DNA from: Strix aluco
Lineage: Eukaryota > Chordata > Aves > Strigiformes > Strigidae
Direction of reading: 5' to 3'
Length of the DNA stretch: 64,000 bases
Assembly: GCF_031877795.1 (NCBI RefSeq)
Contig: NC_133935.1
Location: forward strand, 77,022,303-77,086,302
The notes beneath the pieces were generated by a model. It was not told the DNA's origin and made no database searches. It was given only the letters and a program-made list of their open reading frames with translations. The position numbers and the translations under genes are program-made. Below, one piece after another: positions 27,801-41,721 of the stretch. Position 1 is the stretch's first letter; every line of letters begins with the position of its first letter.

Positions 27801-30800
27801 GGCTAAAGAGGAAAAAGAGGTGAGTATGGGAATGCTGTGAAGTGAAACATCCTGTCCTCAATGAATTAAAAATCTACAAGTCTATGTTGACCTATAGGTG
27901 TGAACATTCTTAAGCGAAAGCCCTAGCAGCAATCAAGGGCAGTGTTAGAGGAGATGGAGGAAAAGTTTATTACCATTGTCAGAAAATGTAATGAAGCACT
28001 ACCCCTCTCCATTAAAACGGGATGCTAGTCTGAAATGTAAGCAAGCTAACCATCAAGGAGTAAGATTATTTGGGAGGATGAACTTGTGGATGAGTCATGC
28101 TGATTAGCTGGCCTGTAAACAGAAGTTCTTTTAAAGGTCTATTTTGCCTCTGTGCTACTGTCAAGTTCTCATAGGGAAATAAAAGAAATGGAATAAAAAT
28201 CAAAGGGGATTTTAAAATTTCTAAAATCAGTGTTTCATCTATTTCTGTACAGCTTTCAGGATACATTGTACATTGGTTTGATAACACAGGTAACAACTTT
28301 ACTTCAATCAGCTGCTCCAAGGAAGGAGCTACTCACTGTGTGTTCACTTTCTCTGCATGCAGTAATTCACCTCCTCATCAGGCTCAGCCTCCTTGTTTTC
28401 CCAGTCACCTCTTCCTAACTGCATGCAATAACACTAACCCCCTTCAGGAAAGCTGTTGCTTCCCTTCCAGGCACAACTAGAATGTGTGTGAATAATCTGT
28501 ATGCTGTGTCCCAATCCTTTTCCATTTAAAATAAAAAGATTTCAGGGTAGGTAGGTGGACAAAATTCCTTCAGCAGCTTCAAGAGTGTTTGACTAGTTAA
28601 CCTGGGTGAACTTGAAGATTTCTGAGTCCACTGTCTCTACCTGCCCTGATCTCTAACCTCTTCAGTGCAAATCTACACCAGTGCCCTCCTCATATGCTGA
28701 CAGGAAAAGCTTCATCATGATGACTGATTTGCTCTCATTCATTCCCAGCCACTGATGTGCTTTCTTCTTGTTAGTGGATTTCTATGTGAAGTGCTTAACT
28801 TCTACGTTGTAAAAATTAGAAGGAAGTATATCCCATTTACCTGCTGCATTCATCCTGGATGTATATAATCCTTTTGTACCCTGTTCTTCTTTGGAAACCA
28901 CAGAATTAGTGATATTGCCATGTCTAGTTCACTAATGAGTTGGCACTGGAGCTGCCTTCCAATGAACATAGCTGGGAGATGGTTCTGTGAAAGGTGTTTG
29001 GGAGGTGTTAAGACTGGAGGTAAGCCTCTGAACATGCAGATATCCCAGTATGATTAAGAACCTTAATGTCTTTAGTCGGATCAATGCATTTGATGGACCA
29101 GATGGACATGGTGTGAGTAGCTATTACTTTACAGCTTGACAGCACAACCAGAGCAACATCCTCTATTATTAAGATGATTAGGAAACAGGTTTTGTTTTGA
29201 ATGATGCTTGATTAAAGATAACAAGAGTAAAGAGAGCCATAGAAGGTATCTGATAATTGAATGGATGGTCAGGTAGTTCAGCAAGACATGCAGGAAGCTG
29301 GAAGCTTCTATATCTCTTATTTACTGTTCACTGCAGTTTGATGGTATGGACTAGCGGTTTCTCCAGTACATGGCTTTTCCATGATGGTTGGCGGATGGAG
29401 GTGTAGACAGAATCTGGATGGCTGTCTGCTAAAATTAAACCACACTACAGATCATGTTAGGAAGGAAGTAAGTACCTTTTTCCCCAGAACTGTAATCTTG
29501 GAGCATGAATGTGCAAAAAACTACTCACTTCTTAGGGTTACATTACACAGGGACCTACTTATGGAGTTACTGCTAGAAAGTTGTCAGATGAGACCTGAGT
29601 GGTCTGTACTCTTTCCTTGTGTTAGGAGGGATAGCTTAGCACATGAAGACCGAGAACTAATTAGCTTTCTTGTCTCAAATCTAATATGCATATCTCTCTC
29701 TCTCTTTCCTTAGGCCTAAGAAGACATAAAATGTAACTAACTCACCCAAAGAGATAACCTCTTCAATTTTTAGAAATTTGGGATGTATCTTTGTATCTTA
29801 ACACAGAAAGGGGTCTCTGAGAGGGAAATAAGAATTAGTATCTCTGTCCACGGAGTACATGATATTGCTGAGAAATGCAGTGGACTGTGGAGGAATTTGT
29901 GGACTGAGAAATATTTTCCACTAGCACAAAAAATGAAACTTCTGTGATGTATATTAGACTGTTGCCTTCCATCTTCATTTAATTGTTTTGCTTAGGGATC
30001 TTCAGGATGGCTGCTTTGCAACTGTGGCTACACTGATATCTCCTGCCAGAGTGAAAAACTCTATTGTGTCTGAGAAGATTTGCCTTTTCCACTGAGGAAT
30101 TGTGCTGAAATGGGTTATCTTTCAAATGAAGGAAATGTTACAGGAGATCTGCTGATTTCATCTGGCTTTGCTCCAGATGATTTTGCTTAGGCAATGAAAA
30201 CATTTAGATTGTGACCTTTCCCCTCTCTAGTATTTGTTGGTGGATTTTTGTTTCTAGTCTTCTGATAAGAATAAAAGGTCCCTATACCTTTGTAGGGAGA
30301 TGGGAACTAAGAAATAGTTTAAACCCAGCTCTTGCCAATAGGAATAGAAGAGAGTGAGATTCTTATTCTCCTTGTCTTTAGTGGGCCCCTTTGCATCTGG
30401 ACTAGAGCAAAATGAAATAATCAGCATCATATGTCATCTCATCCCCTAGCTGAAACAGATAAAGGATGACAAAGCAGTTGTACTCCTGCCCTGAAAGAGG
30501 AATTCAGCTCTTCAAATGGCCTTTTACATACTGTTTTGGTATACCTTGCTCCTGATAGTGCGTATACCACAGCTTGAAATTCTGGAAGAGATTGAAAACT
30601 ACACATTAATGAGCCTTTGATAAAAAGTCTCACACAGGTCCTGCTATTGATATATCAAAGAGCCAAAATAACATGCCAGGAACTATTTAATGGCAGTAGC
30701 TCTTCAATGATCAGGAGAAATTGTTAAATACATAGAGTAAAAACACATCTGGTAGGAAGATATCAGTAAGTTACACTCATGAAAGTCTTTTTTCAATAGA

Positions 30801-31297
30801 AGAATATAATATAGATGCCAGAGCCTAAGTGAAATGTCACTAGAACTATGATCTCTATCTCCTGTGGCATCATTCGTGTCATTGTAGGTATTTGAGTGAA
30901 GTGTGTGCTTCGCTTCATTTTTACTTTCTTCTCATCTATAAAGGGAAAAAAAGCACTAACTAAAAAACTCAGTTCTGTCAATGAGAAATAAAGTGTGCAA
31001 GACCTTGTACTCTGAGATCCAAATGTATCAGACTGCAAAGTGAATTCACCTTTGGAAATCCAATTTAAATTTAAATTGAGGTCATGTGTTATCATTTTAA
31101 TATGCAATAGTAGTATTGTTTTCAATTGGATCTACTAATCACTCTGTGAAGAATTAAAACAGGACTTTCCAAATGAAATCGGTCACAAAAGAGAGAAAGC
31201 TTTTCTGCTTTTTTTGCCAGCAGAAACCAGTTTGGAACAACCGAATATTAACAGTAGCTGTTCTTAGGTTTTTTATTTTTGTTATTTTTATTTTTGT
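24873..31297. other. Gene-free stretch
   Basis: No exon, RNA gene or named repeat was recognised. The 110-codon plus-strand frame at 29381-29713 resembles no known protein. Confidence 0.65.
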
Positions 31298-31350
31298 AGT
31301 TTGGAGGTCATGGAAAATACTGATATGAAAAAAGTCCATTGTGATGTACT
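31298..31350 (+). repeat. Direct repeat, copy 1 (53 bp)
   Basis: It aligns without gaps to 32746-32798 in the same orientation, with 45 of 53 bases identical. The first 22 bases are identical. It could be a local duplication or two copies of an unrecognised old repeat. Confidence 0.75.
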
Positions 31351-31441
31351 CTACAATTGAGTCAAAAAAGAGCACTGGATTCTGGGAAATGCACCACAGC
31401 AGAAAAACTCCATAAGGCTGTTATTTATCTCATAACACTAT

Positions 31442-31469
31442 GCAACAAGCAGATAGCAACAAGCAGATA
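31442..31469 (+). repeat. 14-bp perfect tandem duplication
   Basis: GCAACAAGCAGATA occurs twice back to back without mismatch. Confidence 0.9.
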
Positions 31470-32745
31470 CCTGCATATGAAAATGTATTTTCTATTTTCT
31501 CAGATAAAGTAATTAGTGTTTAATGTATACATATTTATACATATGAAGAGTTTAATGTGATTTTATATATATATATACAAAAGTTAATGAAAAGCATGAT
31601 AGTCATAACCAACTGGACAAATATGGCAGGTATCACTTTGCATCAGACTTTGCTCCTAGTGCTTCTTTGACTCACCATTAGATCAATTTCTTTTCCAGAA
31701 ACATCGTGTCTCATATCAGTAAGCAGGGGAATGGCATGATGGAACAGCATCAACATCAAGCAGCAGAGCTTTCACCAGCACAGCAGAAGAGCCTCAAGCA
31801 TGGAACGTTTAGAACCTGAAATTAACGGCCAAAGTTTCATTCATTGATTTTTGGCCTGTAGAAAGGACAGCAGAGCCACTGATTCCTGTAGGGTATCTGC
31901 TCTGAGAAGGGCTGAACTTACCAAGGTTGATTCCATTGACAGTATCAGGCTTCATGTGGGAAGCAGAATGGCTCTTCTGGGTCAGACCAGCCTGTATCAA
32001 AACTAGAAGCTTGTCTCCAATACTGTGAGTTTAACGTTGAGATAAACACAAAGAAGAGCTACAGAGGACAACAGCAGGATTAACATAGCCCATGGCATGC
32101 TTTCTTCCAATCTTTCATACTTGGAGATGGAGTGCTCCCCTAATGAAGATCACCTAACAGATTGGATCCTCTCTCAGATTTTGTTTTGGGCTGCTTTTTA
32201 GAATCATACCTAAGCATATTGTTTTTCACAAAGCCATATAAATATTTTGACTTGTAAGGTATATTTTTCATTATATATTATATATTTTTTATTAGATATT
32301 ATTTCTATGCAGTTGCAGTTGACCACACTCCTCCCATTCATATAAGCCAAAGCCACTTTGAGATCTGGAAGCTGTGTGAATACAGTTCATTCACTGAAGA
32401 GTGTGACCTGATTACCCATGCTAAAGGGGAATTTTACAAGGTTAGGAATGGTCTTTATTCTGACAGTCCAGAATACAGATGACCCACTTCTCCCTTGCAC
32501 CTGTCCCCACCCAAACACAGGGATGTCTCTTATGTGACTTTTGATCTGTGAAACACTCTCCATGTCTTTACTTCTTTCACATCATTTGAATGTTCCACCT
32601 TTTATTTTCAATTAATATCTTGCTAGTTTTGAGGGTGCTCCTGAGGACTGTCTGTTCTCCCCTTCTTATAAGCCAGACAGAGCAGAAGTTTTTACTTCGC
32701 TGTCTGTAACCTGTACTATTTCTGTGTACATGTGCTTGTGTGTGC

Positions 32746-32798
32746 AGTTTGGAGGTCATGGAAAATATGAATGCGAAAAAATTCTATTATGATGTACT
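32746..32798 (+). repeat. Direct repeat, copy 2 (53 bp)
   Basis: This is the partner of 31298-31350, lying 1448 bp further right. Sequence outside the 53 bp does not align convincingly by eye. Confidence 0.75.
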
Positions 32799-35700
32799 TT
32801 CTCTTATTCATCGTGTTCCTTCAGTAACCAATATCCCACTCTTTATACATAAGTTATTTTGGAAATAACACTTTCCCAGAATTCTGACTGGATTGCGATA
32901 CTTTTATGTGTTAAGGATAACAATAATCACCTATCAGAGGATTTACCTTTTTAAGTCCACTACACTAAAGTAAGGCTGGATCACTTTTTCTGTTTCCATT
33001 GTTATTTTCTCAAGTTTCAAATAGACTTAAACAAAACAGACATACACATAAAAATTCCTTCACTCACAAAAAAGCTTTCAAATTTCTTGAGGAAAGCAGG
33101 AAATAATTTATAGAAAGTCCTTGGTGCCTACAAAAACACAGAGGCCTTTGGGACTTCAGATGACTGAAATTCTGATAACTGAAATGGAAAGACAGAGGTC
33201 AGACCTTGAGATCTGCAGAAGCTTGGAAAGAATTTGGTTGCTAGGAAGTCGTATATTTTTAAATTTACTATATAAAAATATTTTGAAATGATTTAAAAGA
33301 ATTTCATATTTTCTTAATTTACACAGTTATTTTTGATATATGCCCTGCTTTTATTGATTTGAAATGATAATGTCAGCTGCTTTCTATCTTGCAAATGTAA
33401 AGTTATGCAGTTTAACCTCTGGGCTACTATGTTACTAACACATCAGAGATTATGCCTGCAAATGCCTATTCATCCATGTTTGTACATGTGGGTCATCCCA
33501 TGAAGATCAGTTCCTGAAATGTAAAGTTTATCACCTTTGTGAACTTTCTTCAGAAATCTATTCGCTCTACCACTGTTTTATACTAGAAGCTATGGAGAGC
33601 AAATCAGCAAATTCAGTGTAAATCCAAAATAAACCTCCTAAATCCACTGGAATCATCTGGGATTTACACCAGAGCGTACAGAGAACGGCAGCACTTCACT
33701 AATGCCAGTGGCAGGAGGAGCCCACATGCAGTAGTGCAAAGAGCACAGGGAAAAGGCAGGAGCAAACATTGGCTGGGTGGCAGGTCCCTTGGATCTGGTC
33801 TGTCCCTCCAGCACAACCCCACGGGCCGCTCATGGTGAGGAAAGGCAACAGACTGTGCACACAGCATCTTCCACTTAAGGAAAATATCACAACAGCAAAC
33901 TGCTAAACTGCATGAAAATAAACCCATGAATAGACTTAAAATATTTTGATGGAAGGTCGGTTTCACATTCTTCTTGCTACAGTCGGGCTGTAAAATGACA
34001 TCAGCCATCAGCTCAGACTTTATAGCTGTACATTTGTCATCATGCCCAGAATATTCCCCTAAGGCAGTGTAGTTTGTGTGATACAAACAAGATCCTCAAG
34101 GACTAACTGGTGGCTATCTGTCCAGAGCACCTTCCCAGTGATTCAGATTACATTCTGCGATTGAGGAGAGGAAAAATAGGATCACATCCTAAAAACTTCT
34201 GCCCTGTGAAAGAGTCCGGCAGACAGTAACAGAGAGAAAAATTTGCAGTGATCTAATATTCCTATTATGTTATGATTATCTGCAGAGCTCTAGCTCTGCA
34301 GTCTTTCTCTCTTTCTCTTGCTCTAATCTATGTGGGCATTTCTATTATGCCTGTCAGCACAGCATCTGAATGCCTTTCAAGCAAGAAGAAATACTACCTC
34401 TTTTTTCCTCCCATCAGCAAAATATGGACTTTATCTCAGCTAGCATGGAGTCTTCTAAAAATGTCAGTGTGCCGAGAAGGAGAGCATGGAGATTTATCAT
34501 AGATACACCACCTCATTCTCCTGTTTTCTGTTCTGTTTATGCATTGCGTTGGGTCTCTCTGTGACAATGAGAACAAGCTGATGACTGTGGTATTTATAGG
34601 GTATTTATATAAGGAATAGTTCTTTAAGTATAGCGACAGGGTTAAGTGTGATGTAGCAACTCAAGAAGTGCTTTTGATAAACTGTGTAACTCTTCCCAGA
34701 AAAGCATCGTCTGCTTTATTTGTATTGCAAAGGACACTTAAATGTAAGATACTTAGCGATACTACCTGCAATACTAGGTCTATCTTCTATATGGTTTTGT
34801 CATACACAGTCTCTGTAGAAAGACAGAGACCGACCATAAGCCACAAAGTAATCACAAGTCACTGTGTAACAGATGCTTTAGTTGTGGTTTATATGATGTA
34901 AAACTCATAAAAAGATGATCACAGTAAGTTATGATGTCTTGACAGGGCTTTAATTGAAGTTTTAACTCAGCCCCTGTACTGCTGCTGATCAGGGAAGCAG
35001 AGTAGAGCCCTCTCACCTCCATTCACATTTCACAATCAATGAACCTACTGACAATGCTTTGTTTGTATCTTCTCTGAATAGAGGAAGATACAGAGAGGTA
35101 ATGTGTAAAGGTCCTTATAATTTTAGGAACATTTATTTTACCTTCATACTTCATATTAGTAATTCAAATAGTCATACAATATACTTTAAGAATGAGACAA
35201 GAAGGAGCTTCCTCACTTCTTTCTGTCTTGGTGTTTTTTTTTTTTTTTTGATTTTTTACTCAGAACAATCCTTTGAAACCTTATTTGCATTGAAAATACT
35301 TATTGAAAAGCTGAGTCTCATGTCAAGGTTCCTATTCTACTCAGAGGATGTAATTTTGCTTTGTAAATTGGTCTCTCATCTTGAATGAGCAAATAAGCAT
35401 CCTGGTGGATGCCAATTAGATGAACTTTTGTTTCCCAAGTAGAACTGCTGAGAGCAATTTTGATGGACTGATTTTGCATCTGAATATGCTTTCAACTGGA
35501 TCTAAAATACATTGTAAAATCAGATTGATCTCTCCACAATTTCTCCAATTAAAAGATTCCAGTAATGTTTAGACATTTTATTTGGACAGATTCAGAAAAA
35601 GACATTCTGATTTCTGTTTACTTCCTAAGGATTTTTATATTTTTTTTTTTAACCACCCAAATATCATATCTTAAAAAGTCAGTACGAAAATATTTCAATT

Positions 35701-38700
35701 TTGCCAAAAGTAAACATTGAGAATGGCTCGAGCTTTTTTGTTTATGTGCTTTTGAGACTTATCTTCAAGGAAAAATCTGGAACACTGATTCCTATCAGAA
35801 TCAAGTCAAACATTGAAATCCTGAAATTCTTTTGAAATGCAACTTCCATTCTCACAGCTCATCTGTAGAGGGAAATGCATTGGTTGCTTAAAATGTTTCC
35901 AGCTGCAATAGTCTAAATCAGGAATTTAAAAACATTTTTGATAGACGTTGCCTTTGGTAATGGCAGCACTGGGTATAATCACTGACAGGAATAGCACTGA
36001 TTACTGGTATCAGTCAAAAGCACTTCCAGCTCAGACTGTCTGTGTATCATTTACAGCCAGCTTCCATACCCTTAATGTTTTAGGTAGTACACCCAAAACT
36101 GCTGGGATATGTACCAGGGTTTGTGGTTACTACAGTGTGTACTGATCTGGACTTTCACTGTTTCCTTATATCTGAGGCTGATGTTAAGAGAATTCTAAAT
36201 AGGTTCAGGGAAACCTGTTTTCCAGGAGGAGCTGTCAATCACCATCCTTCCATGAGCAGGCAGGATCGGTGTGCACATTTAAAACCTGTTCCACTGCATC
36301 CTAAAACTCCCAGGCTCCAGTGAAAGCATATAATTACTTCATCTTACCTTTGGACAAATGATATACCAGTCTTTTGCTGTAAAAATACTCTTCTCTTAGC
36401 TCCATGGAGCTACAGACTGATGATAATGATGCATTGCTGTAATTCTTGTTCATCTGGACTCACACACATAACACCAAATCTTTTTGGAAGCAACTGTCAG
36501 GGAAGATGAAAGGTGCTGTACATCCTATAAAACCACCTGTGAATTGTTAATTCTGCTTGGATTTAAAAGACCAGATTAACCAGTGGTGGGTATTGCAGCA
36601 CAAGGACAGGCAGTGGCCAGTGCTCTGTGATAAGGGATCACACCAACTGGCCAGACAGTTACCCAAGACATCAGTCTTATGTAGTTCCTGAAGTCTAAAA
36701 TAAAATCCTGTATCAGCGAGAGGCATTGAGTCCAGCACTGCAGGCTAAAAAGCAATCACTACAGGAAAGCCAGCTCAATGAACATATACAGTCTCCTGTT
36801 CTTTAAAGCAGCAATGGTAAAAGTTACTGGCTTCGCTGAAACAGAAGGAGAGCAAGAAGGAGATGCCTCTCTCCCTTCTTTTATCAGCAGTCTACTCTAC
36901 ATCAAGGACATTTTTCTAAGGACTTCCCAGCATGGCTAACCTTATCCCAGTGCTAGACCTGATGGGAGCTCTGGTGAAGACATTTGGCTACTACTGTTGT
37001 TTTATGTAACCCTGATTGGAATAAACATATCTGAATCTGTCATTTAAAATAAGCAATCAGAGGCTGAGCTGGAGGAGCCATTCTGCAGGAAGCCTCCTCG
37101 TGCGTCAGGCTGCAAAGATCAGCTAAGGGGCTGCTCTGCAACCCAGAATCTCCTGAGAGTGGCCATCCTCAGATGGCTGCTGTGTCTGTCCCCCACAGGC
37201 TCAATTCCCAGCACCCCTTCTCTGATGGAGTCTGCAAGAGATGGTGTGTAATGCCAGCCCTGAGATGCTGTGCCACTTCCACTGCCTCTTAGAGCACCTG
37301 TGCGTACACAGCAGAATTGGGAAGGAAGAAGAAACGTCTTTCCTAGCTTTTTGCCCTTTCTTTTGAAGGGAGCTATTTTTTCAGTAACCACCTTTACAGT
37401 TCCCCCATGCTCCTGTGCCGTGAGCTGTTCCTCTGTAGCCAAAAGGAGGCTGAATTTATTAGATAATGTCTGTTCAGCCACTAAGTCTGTATCTCAGTGA
37501 ATGTTTCTGTGGGCAGCTCATGTAATGACAGGGAACATCTGAAAGGCCTGGAAGGGAGGAATAAGGGAGAACTGTGTCATCTTGATGTCTCAATAGCCTA
37601 TCAGTTTCCGGGAATAAAGATCGCCCTTACCCCCTTCCACACCCTCCCAGCCATCAGCTCCCACCTCCCCAGACCCATCTCCCACAAACCCCTGGCCTGT
37701 ACTGCTCTGCGAAGGAGAACCTCACATTCTACACTGTCTTTACATAAAGATCTGATGCACACAAAGGCGGGCCTGTGTTTATAGTGGCAGCTAGACAAAC
37801 TCATAAACAATACCTCTCATAACAGCCCAAGTTCATACGAAATCCTAGTCTTCAGGGAGCTGGAGGATAAACAGGACTCTGCATCATTCTTTGCAAATGT
37901 GAAAGAGCAGAGCCTTAAATAGAAAGTTCTACAGCAAATGATGGCGTTGTCTCTTTAAATGCCTGCCCCACAATTTGGAGGCATAAAGTTTGAGCCTTTA
38001 TTATAGGTTAGTAGAAGCACAAGAAACACTTCACTACAGCTAAGAAAAGCCTTCAAATTATTATGAGTTTAAAGCTTCATGTTGTTCATGCTGCTGGGTT
38101 AGCAGCCTCCTAACTGTGCTGTAATTTTTGTAGCTGCAGAAAATGGTATGTTGCAGTTCAGAACTGTTTGGGAGAAAATATCTGTTGCATACAGATGGAG
38201 GGGCTGGGACTTTTTACCCCCAGGAGGGCTCTGTGAAATGGAATATATCAAAAGCAACCCATAAACTTTTCATGTTCTCATTTAAAGATGCTTGCATGTA
38301 TGCACACATGCTCGTTTTGGCACACCGCTTTGTTCTGACTAATGTCCAGTGACAGCGCTTCATCTTGTGGGCCAAGTTTGCTTTAGCCATTTCTTTTCCA
38401 GACAGCACTGGCCTAACATATTCACCTCACTTCTATTCAGCTAGCCTGCTGAGAGGTCAGAGTTAGAAGTATAGTCTCCAGACACTCTCTGTATAATCAG
38501 TGCCAAGATATAGTCACGTTCAGCAAAATTATCCAAGTCATCTTGCCCCTAGGAAATTTGAAAAATGGAAAAAATAATAAATAAATCCTTTCCAGAAGGT
38601 TCAAAAGGCTTTGGATTGCCTGTCAAAAGGTGTGGGGAAAACACTATCCTAATGCTCTGCTTGAGCCTCTTTTTGTTGGTGGTCAGATAGTCTTGCTGAC

Positions 38701-39235
38701 CTGGACCCTTCCTCAGACAACACAAAGGGTTACCTGGCAAATGTTTGTGCAGTGCTTTGGAAATGTGAAATGGAGACTTGATGCAGCCCCGCTGAAGGAT
38801 GCAGGCTTGTCTGGGAGAAACTGAAGGCAAGACCTGCCCTCATTACATTGCATGTTTTTCCTCTCATCAAACAAAATTGCCAAAGTGCAGAATGTTTCAC
38901 TGCAAATCACTTTCCTCAGAGGAAGAAAGCGAAGCTAATGAACCTGGGAAAGGAAAACTCAGTGTTAGCAATACAGAATCTCTCCTATTCATGAGGAACC
39001 CTCTGTTTCAGCCTGCCAGACTGAGCAGTCATTATTAATCTCATTTCACAGCACTGATTACATTAACATTATTCTTTTGTATTGTGCAATACTATATAAC
39101 ACTGAAACCTTGAGGAGATCGAAGATAAACAGTGAGGCTAACAAGAAGAATCCATTACTCCACAAGCTAAAAAAATCTGACCTGTGGCTGCTGCAGCCTG
39201 AGCAGGAAAGATCCACTTCCTAATAAACTATTCAG

Positions 39236-39260
39236 AGAGAGGGAGAAAGAGAGAGAGAAC
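39236..39260 (+). repeat. GA-rich simple repeat
   Basis: An imperfect (GA)n tract interrupted by GGGAGAAA. Confidence 0.8.
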
Positions 39261-41703
39261 AGGCTGAACCTTTTACAAAATGCTAAGTGCAAGTTTTTTC
39301 TTGGCTAACATTTTTTTCAGTCATGACAGCTCTCAGTCAATTCCAGATGAAAGCAGCTGCTTCCCCAGAATGGGCTGCAGCTTTCCTTACTTCTCTCTCT
39401 TGGCCTCATGTCTGTCAGAATTTAATACACAAACTTTCACCAAAAAGCATATGTAAGCCTTTTTTTTTTTGGTTATGAAAATATCTTTAAAGCTACCACA
39501 TGTTCCATTGCCTCAGAAATGTGTTCTCTGCAATACCTTTTTTCAGTATTCTCTTTATAACTACTCAGTGTGTAGATTTTTGACTTATTTTGATTCCATA
39601 TGTAAATTCCATGATATGTTGCTATTCTCTGTCATTAGGTGGATGTTATTTGATTTTAGCATTCAGTTAACATTCAGAAAACAGAAACACTGAGGCATAT
39701 TCAGACTTTCGTCATTTTTGCTTATTTTCACAAATCCTATATGGTGTTCTTGTTGCAGAACCCATTTACGAAGCAACACTTCAAGGCCCAAATCTGTCAA
39801 GTGCTAGGTATGTCTAGCAAAGTGCTCAAGTCCATCTTCACAAAGGGACCTAGGCAGCAAGGTCCTTTTGGGCATTAAATTCTCCTTCAAAGAGGTGCCT
39901 GGGTTCCCACTTATGTCTGGAAAAGCCAACCACTCTGCAGCAAAACCTTCTCTACAGCATTTCCTGCTGACTGACCTGAGCTCCTTCTGCAGCTTGTTGG
40001 CTCTTGCTACCTCACTCTGACTGGCTGAACTTTGTAGAGAACTTCACCATTGTACTCAGGGGAGTGAATTTTGCTTCAAGAGCTGCTTATGTGTGTCTAA
40101 ATCCCTTCTCTCTGTGTAAACTGCAGGGCAGAAGCATTTCCCAGCACCCAGGTCTGGATGTCTCTCTGAGCTACCTGAGTATGATGCGGTGAGATCCACC
40201 ACCTTATTTTTGGTGCTTAAAAACTGAGAAATCTAAAAGCAAAGGCAATCTTTGAATATGCTGTACTTTAAAATCAGTGAGTCTGTTTGCATTTTGCTTT
40301 TTGCCTCCTACTCCTTCACAATCCATCTGTTGGATCTGTACCAGCAGTCAGAACCACATGACTTGCACTACAGGATGAAATGACTTTAAATGGCAACGTG
40401 GCACTAGTACAGCATTAACATCTCAGCAGCAGACAGTGTGAGATTAATGCCACAATTAGCAAGTGGATGTTTGATATCTTAACCTCAAGGATTCACTTCA
40501 CTTGTAAATCTGTAGGGGCTCAGCTGGGTGCTCAGTTGTTACAGATCACAGAGATAATGTAAACAGGCATTTACTGGGGTCTGTTGGAACCAGAAGGTTT
40601 CTGTTTGCATGAGCAGTCTTTTTAAAAGATAGAAATCTTGTTATAATATAAACATCAAGGTATATGTATATAAACATTGTTTTATGGAAGAAAATTTAAT
40701 AAACCTAAATTCAGTAAACAGAAGTTAAAAGCCACTCCATATTAAATATTGAAATGGGAAAGCAGCAGCTCCATACTGGTGACCTCTGAGATGATACGTT
40801 TAAGCAAGTGTTGTGTGCAGAATTCCTCACTGTTCCTGTCAACCTGAAGAAAAATATAAATGAGAACAGCAAAATGCTGAGCACTATCACCCGTGCAGAC
40901 CCGGAGCAGGGAGAACTAAGGCATAACAAGCAGATCTGATTTTGGGAGAGCTTTCTGGATGCCACCTGTAAGTTAGTGCCCACAGGCCCCACTGTGTACC
41001 TAAACCAAACAAAGAACACTTAGATCTTGCAGGTCTGGCCCTTAATGATGGGGCTACTACTGCTCTCTGCTGGTGCAAAGTCAGACTTAGTAAAATATTA
41101 CTGAATGCAAACCAACTCTGAGAAAAAGAATGCTGCTGCCTAGAGCTATGCAAAGATTGGGCATTCCCCATCAGGGAATATTCTGAGATTTTCAACATTT
41201 CCCTTTGTTTCTGTTTTTAACAGATGCTGGTAGTTCTTCACACATGAAAATACTTGGGATCTATCAAAATATTTTATTTCAACAAAACAAAGTGTTTTGT
41301 CTGAGCTTTGGAACTTTTCAGTTATAATATGCAAAATTTAAAAAATAAAAATGGTTTTGAAAGGGAGAAAATGGGTGTTATTTAGCCTGAAAATGTACTT
41401 GTCCTTCATTTAATTCCCTTTCCTTTAAGCCTGGCCACTTTCACCTTGTTTCTCTAGTTCCTGTTCCCTGAAGCCCCACAATTGTTATACAAGTATCTTC
41501 TCTGCCTTTTCTGTGGCTTTTCAGAGTGAGATTTATTTAGAATTTCAGTTTACTTACAGTATGAAAAACATTGGCTGTATATGAGCTCTAAAGTGAATGA
41601 TTGTTTATTCCAAAGAAGAAGTATAATGCATTTTATTAAGATTTAGCTGTCATTTTACTTTCATGTAAGTTCTGCTTACAGTCTCTATTTAACTAACGGC
41701 TTC

Positions 41704-41721
41704 TTTTTTTTTTTTTTTTTT
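41704..41721 (+). repeat. Poly(T) run
   Basis: A run of about 18 T. Other homopolymer runs in the window include A-runs near 9183-9197 and 12269-12283, T-runs near 14449-14460 and 35234-35249, and a run of ten G at 2850-2859. Confidence 0.85.

Noticed and set aside
29381-29713. 110-codon plus-strand frame considered as a possible retroelement piece
   Set aside because: No motif of a polymerase, protease, integrase or other retroelement protein could be seen.
33664-34086. 140-codon minus-strand frame
   Set aside because: No recognisable domain, another frame is open in the same place, and there is no gene context.
3262-35290. Further perfect octamers at 3262-3269 and 35283-35290
   Set aside because: They lack an adjacent TAAT and gene context; their presence shows the background rate rather than function.
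37119-37481. 120-codon minus-strand frame
   Set aside because: It overlaps an opposite-strand frame, shows no known motif and lies in a locally GC-richer patch.
41050-41076. CTCF-like motif (GCACCAGCAGAGAGCA on the minus strand)
   Set aside because: The core has a mismatch in the usual GGGGC block and a single weak hit is expected by chance in 64 kb.
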